Shown: positions 11,206 through 23,233, numbered from the stretch's first letter. The stretch: DNA of 64,000 nt from Ctena decussata (GCA_963989385.1 OZ022500.1:106185842-106249841), one strand, 5' to 3'. The notes: a model not told the origin generated them from the sequence alone. A program made the numbers and translations.

Positions 11206-11288
11206 ATATTTCTGCTTTGTCAATATATGTGATAAATATTTAGATGCTGCAAGTATTTCTGTGTATGACTGTGATATAATTTTCCTAC

Positions 11289-11355
11289 CTGATATAGTGT
11301 TAAGAACATCCTTCAGTTGTGAGAAACTGCTCAGTAATGGGTCTCCATCTTCATC
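11289..11355 (-). CDS. GBF1: GBF1 coding exon 3
   Basis: A 67-nt exon: 22 codons plus one base. The acceptor is tttgtctattgag above 11355; the donor CAG/GTAGGA reads from 11288. The product DEDGDPLLSSFSQLKDVLN matches vertebrate DEERDPLLHSFGHLKEVLN. Exon 2 ends in phase 0 and exon 4 accepts phase 1, so the join is consistent. Confidence 0.93.
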
Positions 11356-11398
11356 CTCAATAGACAAATATAATGATAATCAATTTTTTACAGCTCAA

Positions 11399-11535
11399 TT
11401 CAGAGCTCCAAATAGGGGTAACAGGGATAATTTAGGGATCATTTCCATGTAAACATAGTTTGTGCCCCATCATTAGAACCATCTCACCAAGAGGTAATTA
11501 CTCACTAATGAGGGTACATAAGGAACTTAGTACCC
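11399..11535. mobile_element. Family-B MITE, degenerate copy
   Basis: Shares CAGAGCTC, AGGGATAATTTAGGGATCAT and TGTGCCCCATCATTAGAACC with family B, but the palindrome is eroded. Confidence 0.5.
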
Positions 11536-11589
11536 TTGGCTTGTGAAGATGAACTAATGGCTGATCATTAAAAACACCAAAACTACTTC

Positions 11590-11775
11590 AGTTAAAGTAA
11601 TGGTTCTTGTACTCTGCATTTTCTGTCATTGCCAGCTATCAATTCCAATTCCCTTGTATAGTTTTAGAGATATACTCTGAACAAGCAAAAAGATAAGATG
11701 GGAAATAACCCCCAAACTACTTGTTATGGGATGATGGTTCTTACAATTTGCATTTTCTCTCACTGCACATAAAAA
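11590..11775. repeat. Two partial units of the ATGGTTCTTG...CTGCACTTCCTC repeat
   Basis: GTTCTTGTACTCTGCATTTTC and GTTCTTACAATTTGCATTTTC recur about 120 bp apart, with AGATATACTCTGAACAAGC between. The same family forms the array at 18060-18770. Confidence 0.55.
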
Positions 11776-12022
11776 TGTGAAACAGTTTTTTGATCCAATC
11801 AGTATTTACCCACTCAATTTTTGTTTAACTGGGTATTTCAGTTTTGAATTGTGTATTTGAAATTAGGAAGGAATAGAGAATTGGGTATCCACACCTTTCA
11901 GGATGAGATAAAGCTATCAGCTTTTTTAGAGGTATTTCAGTCATACCACATTCCATGCCTACGAGTTGTTTTAAACATACCATTATCATCAGGACTTTTA
12001 TTGTGATTCAGGTTTGGATAAT

Positions 12023-12286
12023 TCACTGCCCTTTCAACAGTATATTGGTCGTAAGGATATGCATAATGTGAATTTGGTGACGTTTCGCTATCAATGACAA
12101 AGGAACAGATAAGCTGCATATTTGTGATGACACCATTTCCCCTGATTGAACACTACTTTCACTTTCAATTTTGTTGTTTCCCACAAGGTCCTTGATGATT
12201 GATGATGCCACATCACAAGGATTGATCACATCCAGGATGATGTCATTTACTGTGAGTGTGGGATCACTTAGACTGAGCTTCGCCAT
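12023..12286 (-). CDS. Possible small nested gene or first exon, function unknown
   Basis: An 87-codon open frame starts at an ATG in good context (gcgaATGG) at 12286. The product begins MAKLSLSDPTLTVNDIILDV and is not low-complexity for its first 60 residues. I do not recognise it. Upstream on the minus strand (12290-12420) are two CCAAT boxes (ACCAATAGG) and a TGGCATGCGCAGTG block, as in many animal promoters. It lies inside GBF1 intron 2 on the same strand. It could be the 5' exon of a nested or retroposed gene, an alternative GBF1 5' exon, or chance. Confidence 0.3.
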   Translation of the reverse strand: MAKLSLSDPTLTVNDIILDVINPCDVASSIIKDLVGNNKIESESSVQSGEMVSSQICSLSVPLSLIAKRHQIHIMHILTTNILLKGQ

Positions 12287-12289
12287 TCG

Positions 12290-12420
12290 CCTTTTGTTTT
12301 CTGCCTATTGGTTTTCTTGTTGATGATAACGCCATTTGTGTCTTCTAGTCTCATGTGATTACACACCTATTGGTTTCCCGTAAAACATTGCAGACAATAT
12401 TCACTGCGCATGCCACAGAG
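12290..12420 (-). promoter_or_regulatory. Candidate promoter: two CCAAT boxes and an NRF-1-like half site
   Basis: CCTATTGGTTT occurs at about 12306 and 12368 on the plus strand, i.e. CCAAT on the minus strand. GCGCATGCCAC is at about 12404. The block lies directly upstream of the 12023-12286 open frame. Confidence 0.35.
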
Positions 12421-12628
12421 AACCAGCCCAAAAGATGTAAAATAATTTCACGCTTTGTAATCAGTTCCAATCTTGCAGGATAAAAACCGATACGCTCCAG
12501 TGAATCACTGTATTGTGTACCAGAGATTTCATTTGCATTTCTGTACGCTATAAACTGATTTCAATAGCTTTTTCACACCTTTGAATTGCGTAAATACGGG
12601 GATACGCACCTTATCTAAACTCACTGGT

Positions 12629-13535
12629 GAAAGGACTTGGTATGATAAGGCCCATATTTGGCCCCCAGAAAACTCATTTTTCAAAAGTCTTATTTCCATA
12701 ATAAAAATGTATTCATATGAAAGTTCAAACCTTGAATGTATCAGCAAACACAAAATCAACCAGTTCTTGCACAAAATATTTGTGATATTTGTACTGAACA
12801 TACCCCTACCCCCAGCGGATTCTGACGAAAATGACGAATTTGGTAGCCTTTGTGGCTTTCAAAATATATGAGCCCGGCCTCCAGCACATTTAATATTTTG
12901 TATACTGATAAAATTTTAATATATTTACATGCCATGAAAATATTAAATGTGCTGGAGACCGGGCTCAATGTTTATTTTTAACTTTTCGTTACCAAACTGG
13001 CAGCGTTTGGAACATTTTCCCAGCGTTCTCAACATAAAAACGCCCCTATCTCCGCTAATAGACAAAATAAACATATGTTGTGGGTATTCATTTTCTTAGT
13101 TAGAACACAAGGAATAATCTGGTATACATTTCATTTTGATCTGTTGGAATTTTTTGGTTAGCGTCTCTGGACTTGCAAACTTGAGTGGGTGGGGTACCTG
13201 GAGAGGCCTTGTGCAGTGTACAGGTAATTAGCAGTGCAATCTTACATATAAGCAGTTCATCAAAAGCCTGTTGTTAAGAGCTTTCAAAAGTTATTGTAAA
13301 TGACTTATTTCTTGAAAGGAATATGTATTAAACTCAAATTTTCTCGCAATTTTCCTTCATTTTATTGAAACAACATAGGCATGTCAGAAATCATGTTATT
13401 CTGAGAATTAACAAACACGAAACATATTATTTTCGCTTGTTCCCATACGCACAAATAATAAGCAATAGAAACCATGCATTTTAAAGAGAATTTGAATGGG
13501 GGCCAAAAACGGCCCTTATCATACCAGGTCCTTTC
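12629..13535. mobile_element. DNA transposon with ~45-bp terminal inverted repeats
   Basis: GAAAGGACTTGGTATGATAA...TTTGGCCCCC at the left faces GGGGGCCAAAAACGGCCCTT...ATACCAGGTCCTTTC at the right. Total is 907 bp with no coding capacity, in GBF1 intron 2. Confidence 0.75.
12870..12966. repeat. Palindrome nested in the 0.9-kb element
   Basis: GAGCCCGGCCTCCAGCACAT faces ATGTGCTGGAGACCGGGCTC. Arms of about 34 bp flank an AT-rich loop of about 30 bp. Confidence 0.8.
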
Positions 13536-13597
13536 ATTTAGTTCCCTTTTAAATAATACTTTCAGAGATATGCTCTGAACAAGCAGAAAATTGAGAA

Positions 13598-14445
13598 AAC
13601 AAGAGGGCCATGATGGCCCTGGATCGCTCACCTGAGTATCCTGTGAACTTAACCTCAGAGACATCCATATGACCGATAGACAGAGTTTCACAAAGATTAA
13701 ATGGAAAATGAACCCTTTATTGTGTACCTAAGGTTTCTATAAGATTTAACCTAATGACCTAGATTTTGACCCCACATGACCCAGTTTCAAACCTGGTCTA
13801 GATTTCTTGGATATGAATATTCTGACAAAGTTATCAAAACTGTGCCCTCTAGAGTGTACACAATGTTTTTCTAAGGTTTAACCTAGTGACCTACTTTTTG
13901 ACCCAACATGACCAAGTTGCACCCTTGGTCCAGATTTGTTGAAGACAAACATTCTGACAAAGCCCTATGAAGATTAAACAAAACTGTGTACTCTAAAGCG
14001 TTCACACTGTTTTTCTAAGAACTGACCTAGTGACCTAGTTTTTGACCTGACATGGCCCAGTTTCAAATCTGGTATAGATTTTATGAAAATAAACATTCTG
14101 ACAATGTTTCACCTAGATTGGATCATAACTGTGCCCTCTAGAGTGTACACAAGGGTTTTCTAAGATTTGACCTAGTGACCTAGTTTTTGACCCCACAAGA
14201 CTCAGATTCAAATTTGGCCTAAATTTTATATAAATACACATTCTGACAAAGTTTCCTGAAGATTGGATCATAACTGTGCCCTCTAGAGTGTGCACAAGGT
14301 TTTTCTAAGATTTGACCCAGTGACCTAGTTTTTGACCCCACATGACCCAGTTTCAAAGATGGTCTAGATTTCATTTAGATAAACATTCTGACAAAGTTTC
14401 ATGATGATTGGATCATAACTGTGCCCTCTGTGCCATTCTAAGATT
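13598..14445. repeat. Tandem array of ~143-bp units (five copies)
   Basis: After an opening GAGGGCCATGATGGCCCTGG block, units repeat ACTGTGCCCTCTAGAGTGTA, TTTCTAAGATTTGACC, TAGTGACCTAGTTTTTGACC and AACATTCTGACAAAGTTTC. Diagnostic blocks fall near 13840, 13984, 14126, 14275 and 14418. I associate this repeat type with bivalve genomes. Confidence 0.8.
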
Positions 14446-14448
14446 TAT

Positions 14449-15360
14449 TTCTATTTTTAGCTCTGGCGGCCATTTTGTTCAGCGGAGTGGAACCGTTTTA
14501 GCAATTTTTGTTCTGGGCCATGAGTAAAACATTTTTGTGAATTTTTTTTTAAATCAAGCCATTGGCTTCAGAGACGATAATGTTTAAAGCTTTTTTCTAT
14601 TTTTAGCTCTGGTGGCCATATTGTTCCGCGGAGCAGAACGGTTTGACCAATTTTGGTAGAGGGTCTCCTAAGGAACATTTCTGTGAAATTATTTCAAAAT
14701 CGACCCGGCAGTTTTGGAGGAGAAGTCGTTCAAAGGTTTTTCTATTTTTAGCTCTGGCGGCCATATTGTTAAGCAGAGCGGAACCATTTGAGCAATTTTG
14801 GTAGAGGGTCTCCTAAGGAACATTTCTGTGAAATTATTTCGAAATCGGCCCGGCAGTTTTTGAGGAGAAGTCGTTTAAAGGTTTTTCTATTTTTAGCTCT
14901 GGCGGCCATATTGTTCAGCAGAGCGGAACCGTTTGAGCAATTTTGGTAGAGGGTCTCCTAAGTAACATTTCTGTGAAATTATTTCAAAATCGGCCCAGCA
15001 GTTTTGGAGAAGAAGTCGTTTAAAGGTTTTTCTATTTTTAGCTCTGGTGGCCATTTTGTTCAGCGGAGCGAAACCGTTTGAGCAATTTTGGTAGAGGGTC
15101 TCCTTAGGAACATTTCTGTGAAATTATTTCAAAATCTGCCCAGCAGTTTTTGAGGAGAAGTCGTTTAAAGGTTTTTCTATTTTTAGCTCTGGCGGCCATA
15201 TTGTTCAGTGGAGCGGAACCATTTGTGCAATTTTGGTAGGGAGTCCCCCAAGGAACATTTCTGTGAAATTATTTTGAAATCCGTCCAGCAGTTTTGGAGA
15301 AAAAGTCGTTTAAAGCAAAAGTTGACGCCGGACGACGGACGCTCACGTATACCCTTGACC
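14449..15360. repeat. Tandem array of ~145-bp units (six copies)
   Basis: TCTATTTTTAGCTCTGG starts units near 14450, 14596, 14741, 14886, 15031 and 15175. Each carries GGCCATATTGTTCAGC, GCAATTTTGGTAGAGGGTCT and GGAGAAGTCGTTTAAAG. The array ends with a GACGCCGGACGACGGACG tail near 15325. Confidence 0.88.
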
Positions 15361-15469
15361 AGTGCCTCCGCCTAATAAAAGCATACTTCACCACTAAGAT
15401 ACAATGCAAATGTTATATATACTGAGAGAAATAAATTTAGCAATTTTTCCAAAGGGTTGTGAAAGTTTC

Positions 15470-16325
15470 TTAAGGTGGTGATAATCACTGATTTGGAACA
15501 AAGACAAAAATCTGCATAAAATACTCAAAATAACACTGATCTTTCCAAAACTTAGCAGATGCCTTCTTTATGTTGTTTCTCATAATTTAGAATCCCAAAA
15601 TGCAGCATTTGTTAATGTTAAAAAGTGTTTTTATAGGAGAAGATCAAAGGGTAATTTTCTGCGAATAAATCTGAAAAAATAATATCATTATTGAAAATAT
15701 ACTTAGTGCTTAGAGTACCTTGTTGCATAATGGAGAGCGTCCTAGCAATTATTTTTTCCATCTCTTTCACACATTATCAGGCTGAGCAGTTGAAAAAAGA
15801 TGCAGTCTGTGTCCATTTTTTTTTGTCAAAACACACAGGTGAGACAGGTGATACTATTTTAACAAGGTTGAACAATTTCATCTACACACCACTGATCATG
15901 TCTTATATTGTAGGTGTTAACATAGGTATGCTTGCCTACCCTATATTTAATAAATGTGTCCAGTGTACATTGACTTTGTACATGGCTGAACATTGAGAAA
16001 AAGCTATCGTTTTCATCTGGTCTACATTACAATTTGAGAAAGAGTTGGAATAAATAATTGCTAGGGCGCTCTTCATTATGCAATAATGCACCTTCAGCAC
16101 TACGTAAATTTTCAATAACGATATTATTTTTTCATATTTATTCGCAGAAAATTACCCTTTGATCTTTCCTTATAAAAACACTTTTTTAAGCAGCATGTAC
16201 GTCTATTTTGTATTCTAAACTGTAAAGAACAACGAAAATAAGAAGTCTGCTAACTTTCAGGGAGATACGTTCCTTTTTTATGGTTTTATGCAGATTTTTA
16301 CATTTACCATAAATCACCACCTTAA
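15470..16325. mobile_element. TTAA-bounded transposon with long imperfect inverted repeats
   Basis: TTAAGGTGGTGAT at the left and ATCACCACCTTAA at the right. Long arms of about 220 bp share GATCAAAGGGTAATTTTCTG and TGCATAAAA blocks in inverse. TTAA at both borders suggests a piggyBac- or Kolobok-type MITE. Confidence 0.72.
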
Positions 16326-17539
16326 GGGATAGTATTCCCAGGTTGTTGATCGCATATAGTTAGTATAAGTCAAGGGTCTTCGATTACATCAAACTTGGAC
16401 GAAAAAGGTGACTAACGCACGTTTGACGTCACTTTAAAAGAATTCACTCTTTGTGCGGGCTGACAAACAATTAATTAAAGAAAATTGTCAAAATGCTTTA
16501 AAAAGGTTTTAACTGGGTCCTTGAACAAGAAAACCGTAAATGGGTTTGCAAATAAAGGCATAAGAAGCCGGCAAGGGGGCATGTTAGTTTGACGTTAACT
16601 TGCCGAAAAAAATCAACCGCCATTTTAAACATTATCAAATGACGTTCCGACACAAATCTTTTTGTGCTTCATTACTGTCAACTAGGGGAACACTATCATG
16701 CAAAAAGATTACCTCAGGTAATCCATTTGTTTAAATGCAACGACCAGAACCTTTCAGGCTTTGACTGGAGCCGTCAAGTTTACGATAGGACGGAAATTGA
16801 CAAAATCTGTGGATATGCAATGACCCTTATGCGTACTTATAGAAGAGAAACTTTAAGTTCAATATTGCTGATGTCAAGGGGATCTTTGATGGGTTTAAAA
16901 GCTGACGTCAGAATGACGTAACTGTTGAACTTGGTGTGGTTAAATTGGTGGGAATAACGTCAATTTACAGCAACAAATTGCTTGAATGTGTTCTGGTCAT
17001 TTAGAGGCCACGCAATTGCAGTTTGGTTCAAGTTTTAGGAAAAAATCGTTAAAGATGAATTTTGCTCAGTCTCAATTGCTTTGTGAATGCCAATTTTGAT
17101 GGCGTCATAAACACATTTACATTTTTCATGGTAACAATCTTTTAACACACAACACTGTGTCCTTGTTAACAAATGTCTACACCGCCGCAAATTGGCTTTT
17201 GTGTAAGATTTGTAAATGAAGCAGCACCTGAAAAAGATGAGTTGCATAGAAGATTTATGGCATTTTTTGGGGTTGAACCCTTGGGTACGAATGTGACGCG
17301 TTTCTGCTCTATAAATAAACATTCGACCTTAATTTTTGGGTTTCTGGTACCGGTACCCAAACTGATACCTTACACAGCGGAAACAATACAATTTCCCACT
17401 TTGTAAATAAGCCTGAATTATACGCTGATTTGTGAAAAGTTGCTAAATTTATTTCCCTCAATATATGTACAAATTTCAAAGTCTGTGACCTTGACCTTAG
17501 GTCAGCAGCAGCATCCATATGATGTAAGAAATAAACCTA

Positions 17540-18055
17540 GTCATGTATCATTAAGCTCCATTGAAGTATATTAGAACTATAACCCAAAACTATACAACAA
17601 ATAGCTAAGTTATAGTTATTGACCCCTGGCCCCATCCATGAGCCAGATCCTATAGCTTAGGTAGTCCAGGTCAAAAGTAATGCTATAGAGATATCATGAA
17701 CCAAATATGGAAGAAATCATCGATGCAGTTACAGAGATATGAGCAATCAAAAACGTTTAACACAAAACTTGGACACAATGAAATGCCTAAGTCCTAATTA
17801 CTGACCCTTGTCCCCACCCTGGGGCCTGACCCAGGGGCTAAGATACTTTACACCAAAGGCAATGCTATAGAGATATCATAAACCAAATATGAAAAGAATC
17901 TCATTATCTGATGAGTAGTTTCAGAGATATGAGCAATCAAAAAAGGTTTAACACAAAACTTTGACGAACGGACATATGGACAGACGAACAAACGGACAAA
18001 CGAACAGAATGACAAAAACTATATACCCCTGACATACTTTGTATGTCGGGGGTAT
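17540..18055. repeat. Two ~185-bp direct units ending in a hairpin
   Basis: GCTATAGAGATATCAT, AGATATGAGCAATCAAAAA and GGTTTAACACAAAACTT occur twice. The block ends with repeated GGACAGACGAAC and the hairpin ACCCCTGACATACTTTGTATGTCGGGGGT. Confidence 0.65.
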
Positions 18056-18059
18056 AATA

Positions 18060-18775
18060 AGAAGGGAAATATCTCCCAATTTAGTTGTGACAGGGTTATG
18101 GTCCTTGTGCTCGGCACTTCCTCTTATCGCCCTCTATTAATACGTGAAATTTCAAAATTCTGTCCCTCTGGAAATGTGTGAAATTTTGTTTACCGGTAAT
18201 TCTCTTCTTTTCTTCTTTTACAGATATGCCCCAGACAAGGACACAACTGAGAAAAGAAACTCCAAAATAACTTGGGACAGGACTGTTAACTTATAGTTCT
18301 TCTCTCTGCACTGCCTCTCAATGCCCGCTATCCATTATATTCCCTTTAACCCATTCCATTCGGGATACCCCTTTTTGGGGTATCTGGACAAACAGTTTGG
18401 ATCCAGATCTGGCCCAACAAAGGTGGGGCCTGATCTGAGATCCAAACTGTTTGTTGCTTAGACATCATTTCTGCAGGAGTTAGTTAGACCAATATTGTCA
18501 GAATTTTTCTTGATTTTTGATGCAGACAACAATTTCAGCAGATGGCATAAAATACCCAGAATGCAATGGGTTCATACTTATAAGAGATATGCTCTGGACA
18601 AGCAATCTACTGACAAAACTAAAGGGAACTCCAATACGGTTATGGTTCTTGCATTCTGCACTTCCTCTCATTGCCAATCTGTGAAGATTCATATAGTTCC
18701 CTTTAATTATACTTTCAGAGATATGCTCTAGACAAAAGTGTGATGGACAGACAAAATGGCAACTATATGCTCACT
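18060..18775. repeat. Imperfect tandem array of a CTGCACTTCCTC-type repeat
   Basis: GTTATGGTCCTTGTGCTCGG, ATAGTTCTTCTCTCTGCACTG and GTTATGGTTCTTGCATTCTG mark three units. AGATATGCTCTGGACAAGCA lies between them. Confidence 0.6.
18388..18457. repeat. Palindrome in the 18-kb array
   Basis: ACAAACAGTTTGGATCCAGA faces TCTGAGATCCAAACTGTTTGT around a GGCCCAAC...GTGGGGCC centre. Confidence 0.75.
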
Positions 18776-18801
18776 CTTCGGGGAGCATAAATAAAGCAAA
18801 C

Positions 18802-18904
18802 CTGGTGTCCATGAGTGTTCCACCTTGACGATCTCCGCATGGCAGTGACCACCAGAGAAATCTCCCCCTGGATGATATATATTCCATTGTTGGGGGAGCC
18901 CATA
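18802..18904 (-). CDS. GBF1: GBF1 coding exon 2 (conserved N-terminus)
   Basis: A 103-nt exon. One base completes a Ser codon from exon 1, then 34 codons follow to phase 0. The acceptor is gtacaggttgcag above 18904; the donor CAG/GTTTGC reads from 18801. The product NGIYIIQGEISLVVTAMRR and SRWNTHGHQ matches the vertebrate start NIYIIQGEINIVVGAIKRNARWSTH. Translation could also begin at the exon's own ATG (18903), but exon 1 supplies an in-frame start upstream. Confidence 0.95.
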
Positions 18905-19035
18905 CTGCAACCTGTACACAAAAGAAGACAATGAGAAGAAGAAAATAATGTGCATCTTTAGATGAAGTTATATTAGAAAATCATTTTACCACTGATGAAA
19001 ATTAACACTTTCAACACCGAAAAATGAAAATATTT

Positions 19036-19271
19036 GAGCCGCGACACGACAAAACCAACAATGTGGTTGTGCGCCCAGCGCAGACTCAGATCAGCCTGGG
19101 CATCCGCCCAGTCTGATCAGAGTCTTCACTGTCCGCATGGAGGTAGCTTAGACCCATAGCTACCCTTTGAGTGCTTAGGAAAGAGTCTGACCAGACTGGG
19201 TGGATGCCCAGGCTGATCTGAGTCTGCGCAGGGCGCACAACCACATTGTTGGTTTTCTCGTGTCGCGGCTC
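19036..19271. mobile_element. 235-bp palindromic MITE, family D, copy 1
   Basis: GAGCCGCGACACGACAAAAC at the left; GTTTTCTCGTGTCGCGGCTC at the right. Inside are CCAACAATGTGGTTGTGCG and CAGATCAGCCTGGGCATCC in inverted arms. Other copies are at 56868-57013 (truncated) and 59152-59386. Confidence 0.9.
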
Positions 19272-19984
19272 AAAATTTTGAATTTGCACAGCACAGATCC
19301 AGACCAGGTGTCTCATGAGTTGCTTCATCTGTATCTCTAGTTTTCGAATTCCCAATATGATACCGCTTGGATTAATTATTGTTTGAAAATTTGAAGATGT
19401 AAATTTTGCTATCTGCATTTTTTGTGCTTTAAGGATTATAATGAACACCTAAACTTCTTTACAGCATATTTCTTCATATCAGCCGCGACATGTTTGAAAT
19501 CTTTTATTCCAAACAAATACAACAGGATGTAGTTCCTGTTTTGCCCACAAATCCATGCAATTTTACATCTTATGATAAACTAAACAAGAAATGCATGTGA
19601 ATAACAAGAATTGTAAGAAGATAATATAGCATGCTTTATGGTGCTTGACTTTTAATGGGGGAAAGTGAGTTAATTGCAACTGTTAATATAACAGGGTTAC
19701 TCTATCACAGATGTCAACAGGGCAATTATGCTGACATTAACAGAAAGCAGGGCTCAGCCAAGAGGGCAATTTGGGAGAAATAGTCTCCCTAAGCTGGCTG
19801 ACTTCTCCCTATTTTGAGCTGAGGGAGAAGTGAAAATGTATAGAATTAATAGGAAAATCCAAAATTAGGATCAAAACTTCTCCTTAAAGTCCTGAAAATA
19901 TTGAAAAACTTCTGCCTGTCTGAGAGCTCTAGGCTGTCCCCTGGAATCTCTGACTATGTTGCCAGGGATGGTAAGTAGCTGAAT

Positions 19985-20070
19985 CCCAGCAGGAACATGA
20001 CGTCAAAATGATGTCAAGTTGACATCATTACGTCGCATCGACGTCATTTCAACGTTATGTGCCTGCCGGG
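19985..20070. mobile_element. MITE family E (CCCAGCAGGCACATGACGTC), copy 1
   Basis: CCCAGCAGGAACATGACGTC at the left and ACGTTATGTGCCTGCCGGG at the right. The interior is a series of GACGTCA/TGACATC motifs. Other copies are at 27122-27254 and 58726-58822, with a half copy near 26886-26920. Confidence 0.85.
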
Positions 20071-20283
20071 ATGTATCCACCACTACAACAATGATCCTAT
20101 GGAGTTATACTACCAGGTTCTTGGGATCAAGATAGTAATATTAATACTACTAGGATAGTACCAAAAATTTTCATGGAGAATATTTCACAAATTTTGGCTA
20201 AATGAGATATTTTTATCTCATTCTTTTTCATTCTCAAATTCTTTTTCAATCGCTATTTCTCCAAATTTACAAGTTACCTGAAG

Positions 20284-20527
20284 TTAGGCCAAATAAAAAA
20301 TGTATGTGTAGATGGTAAACGGGTCTGAAAATTCTAAGTAGAGTAGGCATAGCTGGTTTTGTTTTTTTTTGTTTTTTTTTTTTACCTTTTTTTCCTACAG
20401 AAATACCTTTCAAAATGCATAATATTATGTATTTTCAGAAAGCCTGAAAAAAAAATCTCGGTTTCACTTGAAAATCTAGGTAGGGTCGGGTTACCCTAAA
20501 CACAAGTAATTTCTTATTTGGCCTTAC
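20284..20527. mobile_element. ~240-bp MITE with TTAGGCCAAATAA ends
   Basis: TTAGGCCAAATAAAAAATG faces ATTTCTTATTTGGCCTTA. Both sides also share GTAGGGTC/GGGTCTG motifs. Two T-rich runs lie inside. Confidence 0.7.
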
Positions 20528-21099
20528 TAGTCAATAGCAAGTAGATGAGCTTTGTTTTTAGAGAGGTCTGAAGTGTTCTTCCCAGAAATTTCAGAAGGCA
20601 TGTCACTTTTATTTTGACTTGTTGATAAATTTTTAAAATCCTTAATACAGCAATGTTTAGTCAAAATTAGCCTAAATTTACATCATAAATAATTTATTGA
20701 TCCTTAATGCAATTAAAACTTCAATGGTTAAGAAGTGAAACTAATAGCACTTTAATGAATTTTCATTGGAAGTTTTAAGGCATGTTGCAAAGGTAATTTG
20801 AGGAAGGTATGTTGCAAGCGATATATGCCTTAATGGTCTGGGCAGACCCCTGGGTCTGATATTTACTACACACAAAACGGTCATGATTTTCTTGCTAAGG
20901 CAATTTTTTCCTGTCATAACAACCGTCATCACTATACCATGTTGTTTTTAGCGGATAATAGCAATTTTCAATTGATCTACAGTAGACCAATTGGTCTTTT
21001 TTTAGATCAATAATAATTATTGATCCACCAAAATGCACTGAAATATGTATTTTGAGCTCTGTGCATGCCCATCATTGAAAATTGCAAAATTTTTCTATG

Positions 21100-22330
21100 G
21101 CTGAATTGTTACTTTAGATAATAGAAATTTATCAGTGTAATCAGATAAAATTTTCATCAGGGAATTTTTTGCAAAGAAGCAGTTTTTGATTGATTTATAT
21201 GCTAATTTTAGAAATTGTTTCATTTTTTTCAGATAAATTGTTTCTTATGCTAGGTTGTTTAAAAGTATTGTTAAGGCAAACATGCAAGCTGTCATTTTGA
21301 TACGAAAGAGCAATAATCAAATATAAATGATATTCCTGCTTCTGTCAATCCATAATGAATTCTATATAAAAAACTTCTTGTTATCACATTTTATCAAGAT
21401 AGATTAAAAAAAAGTAATGGAAAATTGGTATCATGCATCAGCAATATGCATACAGTACACAAGGCTAAAACTTACAGCACTAGTCTGAACAAAAAGATTT
21501 CCAAATTTTGCACATTTCATGTGCATACTATTTGAGTCTGAAACCAAGATAATTTGGTCCAAACCTGGGAAGAAAATGTATGAACACACAATTTTATAAA
21601 TGAAAAATCATTTTGTAGTGAAACAGGCCAGAATTTTTCACTTTTGTTGAATGCACTGTCAAGTCTGAATGTCCAATATATTTTCAGATTCTAAATGCTA
21701 AAAACAAAGTTTATAGAAAAATAAATGGCCTAAATGGGGCAACTGTATTTACTGAAACGTACCGAAAGGAACTCGAAATACCGAAACGAACAATTAAAAT
21801 ATATAGGGAAATTGCGTAACTGATTGATTGTTCATACAGGTAAAGAAAAGACAATGAAGATCATATAATACAAGAATTAGGTCAGATGCAGCATGTGTAG
21901 ATGTATTTGAATATTTGTAAATATCTACACTGCGTCGATCTTATGTATGTTATACATGTACACCATGTTTAGGCTCTCTCCACAAAATTAACTTTTTTCA
22001 TATCTTTAATATACATATATGTAATACATTTGTGAAAAACACATTTGCGACCTTACAAACATTACCAAAATGCCTTTCACAGTATATTTAAGTGTTCGTT
22101 TCGGTATTTCAAGTTCGTTTCAGTATTTCGGTAAATACAGTCACCGGCTTAAATGGGTGCTTGTTGATACAAAATTGACAGCTTTCATGTTGGCTTCAAT
22201 CATTTTTTAAAAAACCTAGCATAACAAATCACTTTTCAGAAAAATCAAGTAATTTCAAAAATTAGCAGGTGTATCAATCAAAAAATGCTTTTTTGCAAAA
22301 AATTCTCCGACAAAAATTCTATCTTATAAC
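21100..22330. mobile_element. Transposon with ~90-bp inverted arms, split by a nested MITE
   Basis: GAATTTTTTGCAAAGAAGCA...TGATTGATTTATATGCTAAT near 21169-21256 faces ATTAGCAGGTGTATCAATCA...GCAAAAAATTCTC near 22209-22310. Outer limits are approximate. Confidence 0.65.
21740..22142. mobile_element. MITE nested in the preceding element
   Basis: ACTGTATTTACTGAAACG...GAAATACCGAAACGAAC at the left faces GTTCGTTTCGGTATTTC...TTCGGTAAATACAGT at the right. Confidence 0.8.
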
Positions 22331-22392
22331 GAGCAGCGCGAGCGGGCCCAAAGGGCCCACTAGCCCCAAAACCAAGCTCTTATGGTAGGACA

Positions 22393-23233
22393 CGGTACTA
22401 CTAATCACCCCACGGCACCCCACGACACCCCACGGCATTAAAATTTAGGTATATTAAGTACCAAAAAACGCGAGAGGCAATAATGTTTTTTCATCCCACG
22501 GCACCAAATTTTATGTATATTTGAACTAGTCACAACCCTAACGATCCAGCTGGTCTCTCCAGTTGCACCCCACGGCACCCCCATGACATCAAAATTTATG
22601 CATATTAACCACAAAAAAGCATTTTATAGGGACAGTAATGTTTGTTACACCCCACGGCACAAACTTTTATGTATACTTGCCATCAAATAAGTATTTTTAA
22701 AGGTGAAACGACCTTTCCGCGAATAGGAAATTCTAAAATAAGAAAAGGCGCTTTTTGTTTTCAGGTTAAAAATTAAATTGAGGTTTACTATTCTTAGTTC
22801 ATTTGTTTTGTGTGATTGCGTGTTTGCTTTTACAATGATTTACAATGATTTATGCTTGAATATATTAAGTGATAAAAAAAGACTTTCTAAAACGTCAGAA
22901 AAAGAACAACTATAGGACAATGGAACAAGTCATGTTGGGTGACGACATTGGGGCTTTCTTTACGATCACGTGTGGGTGCAGATGTACATGTAAATTACTT
23001 TTCTAATATTTATTTCGTTTACGTCAAATGACAAAGAAGAATTTATGTCAAAACAACAATACAACAAATATGGTAGATGTATATATAAAAAATACATTAA
23101 TATTGGTGCCATGGTGTTAAAAATCTATTATAACCCATCTAAAATACTTTCTTCATAGTACATATACATAAACTTTCGTGCCGTGGGGTGCCGTGGGGTG
23201 TCGTGGGGTGCCGTGGGGTGATTAGTAGCACCC
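22393..23233. mobile_element. 841-bp transposon with CCCCACGGCAC-repeat ends and 9-bp direct repeats
   Basis: GGTACTACTAATCACCCCAC is followed by four CCCCACG(G/A)CA units. The right end is the inverse, GTGGGGTGATTAGTAGCACC. GGTAGGACA flanks both sides (22384-22392 and 23234-23242). A 9-bp duplication fits Mutator- or Merlin-like transposition. Further CCCCACGGCAC copies lie inside. It sits about 90 bp downstream of GBF1 exon 1. Confidence 0.85.

Noticed and set aside
16664..17406. Small open frames at 16664-16921 and 17173-17406 as genes
   Set aside because: No domain, no splice context and no conservation cue; they lie among transposon sequence in GBF1 intron 2.
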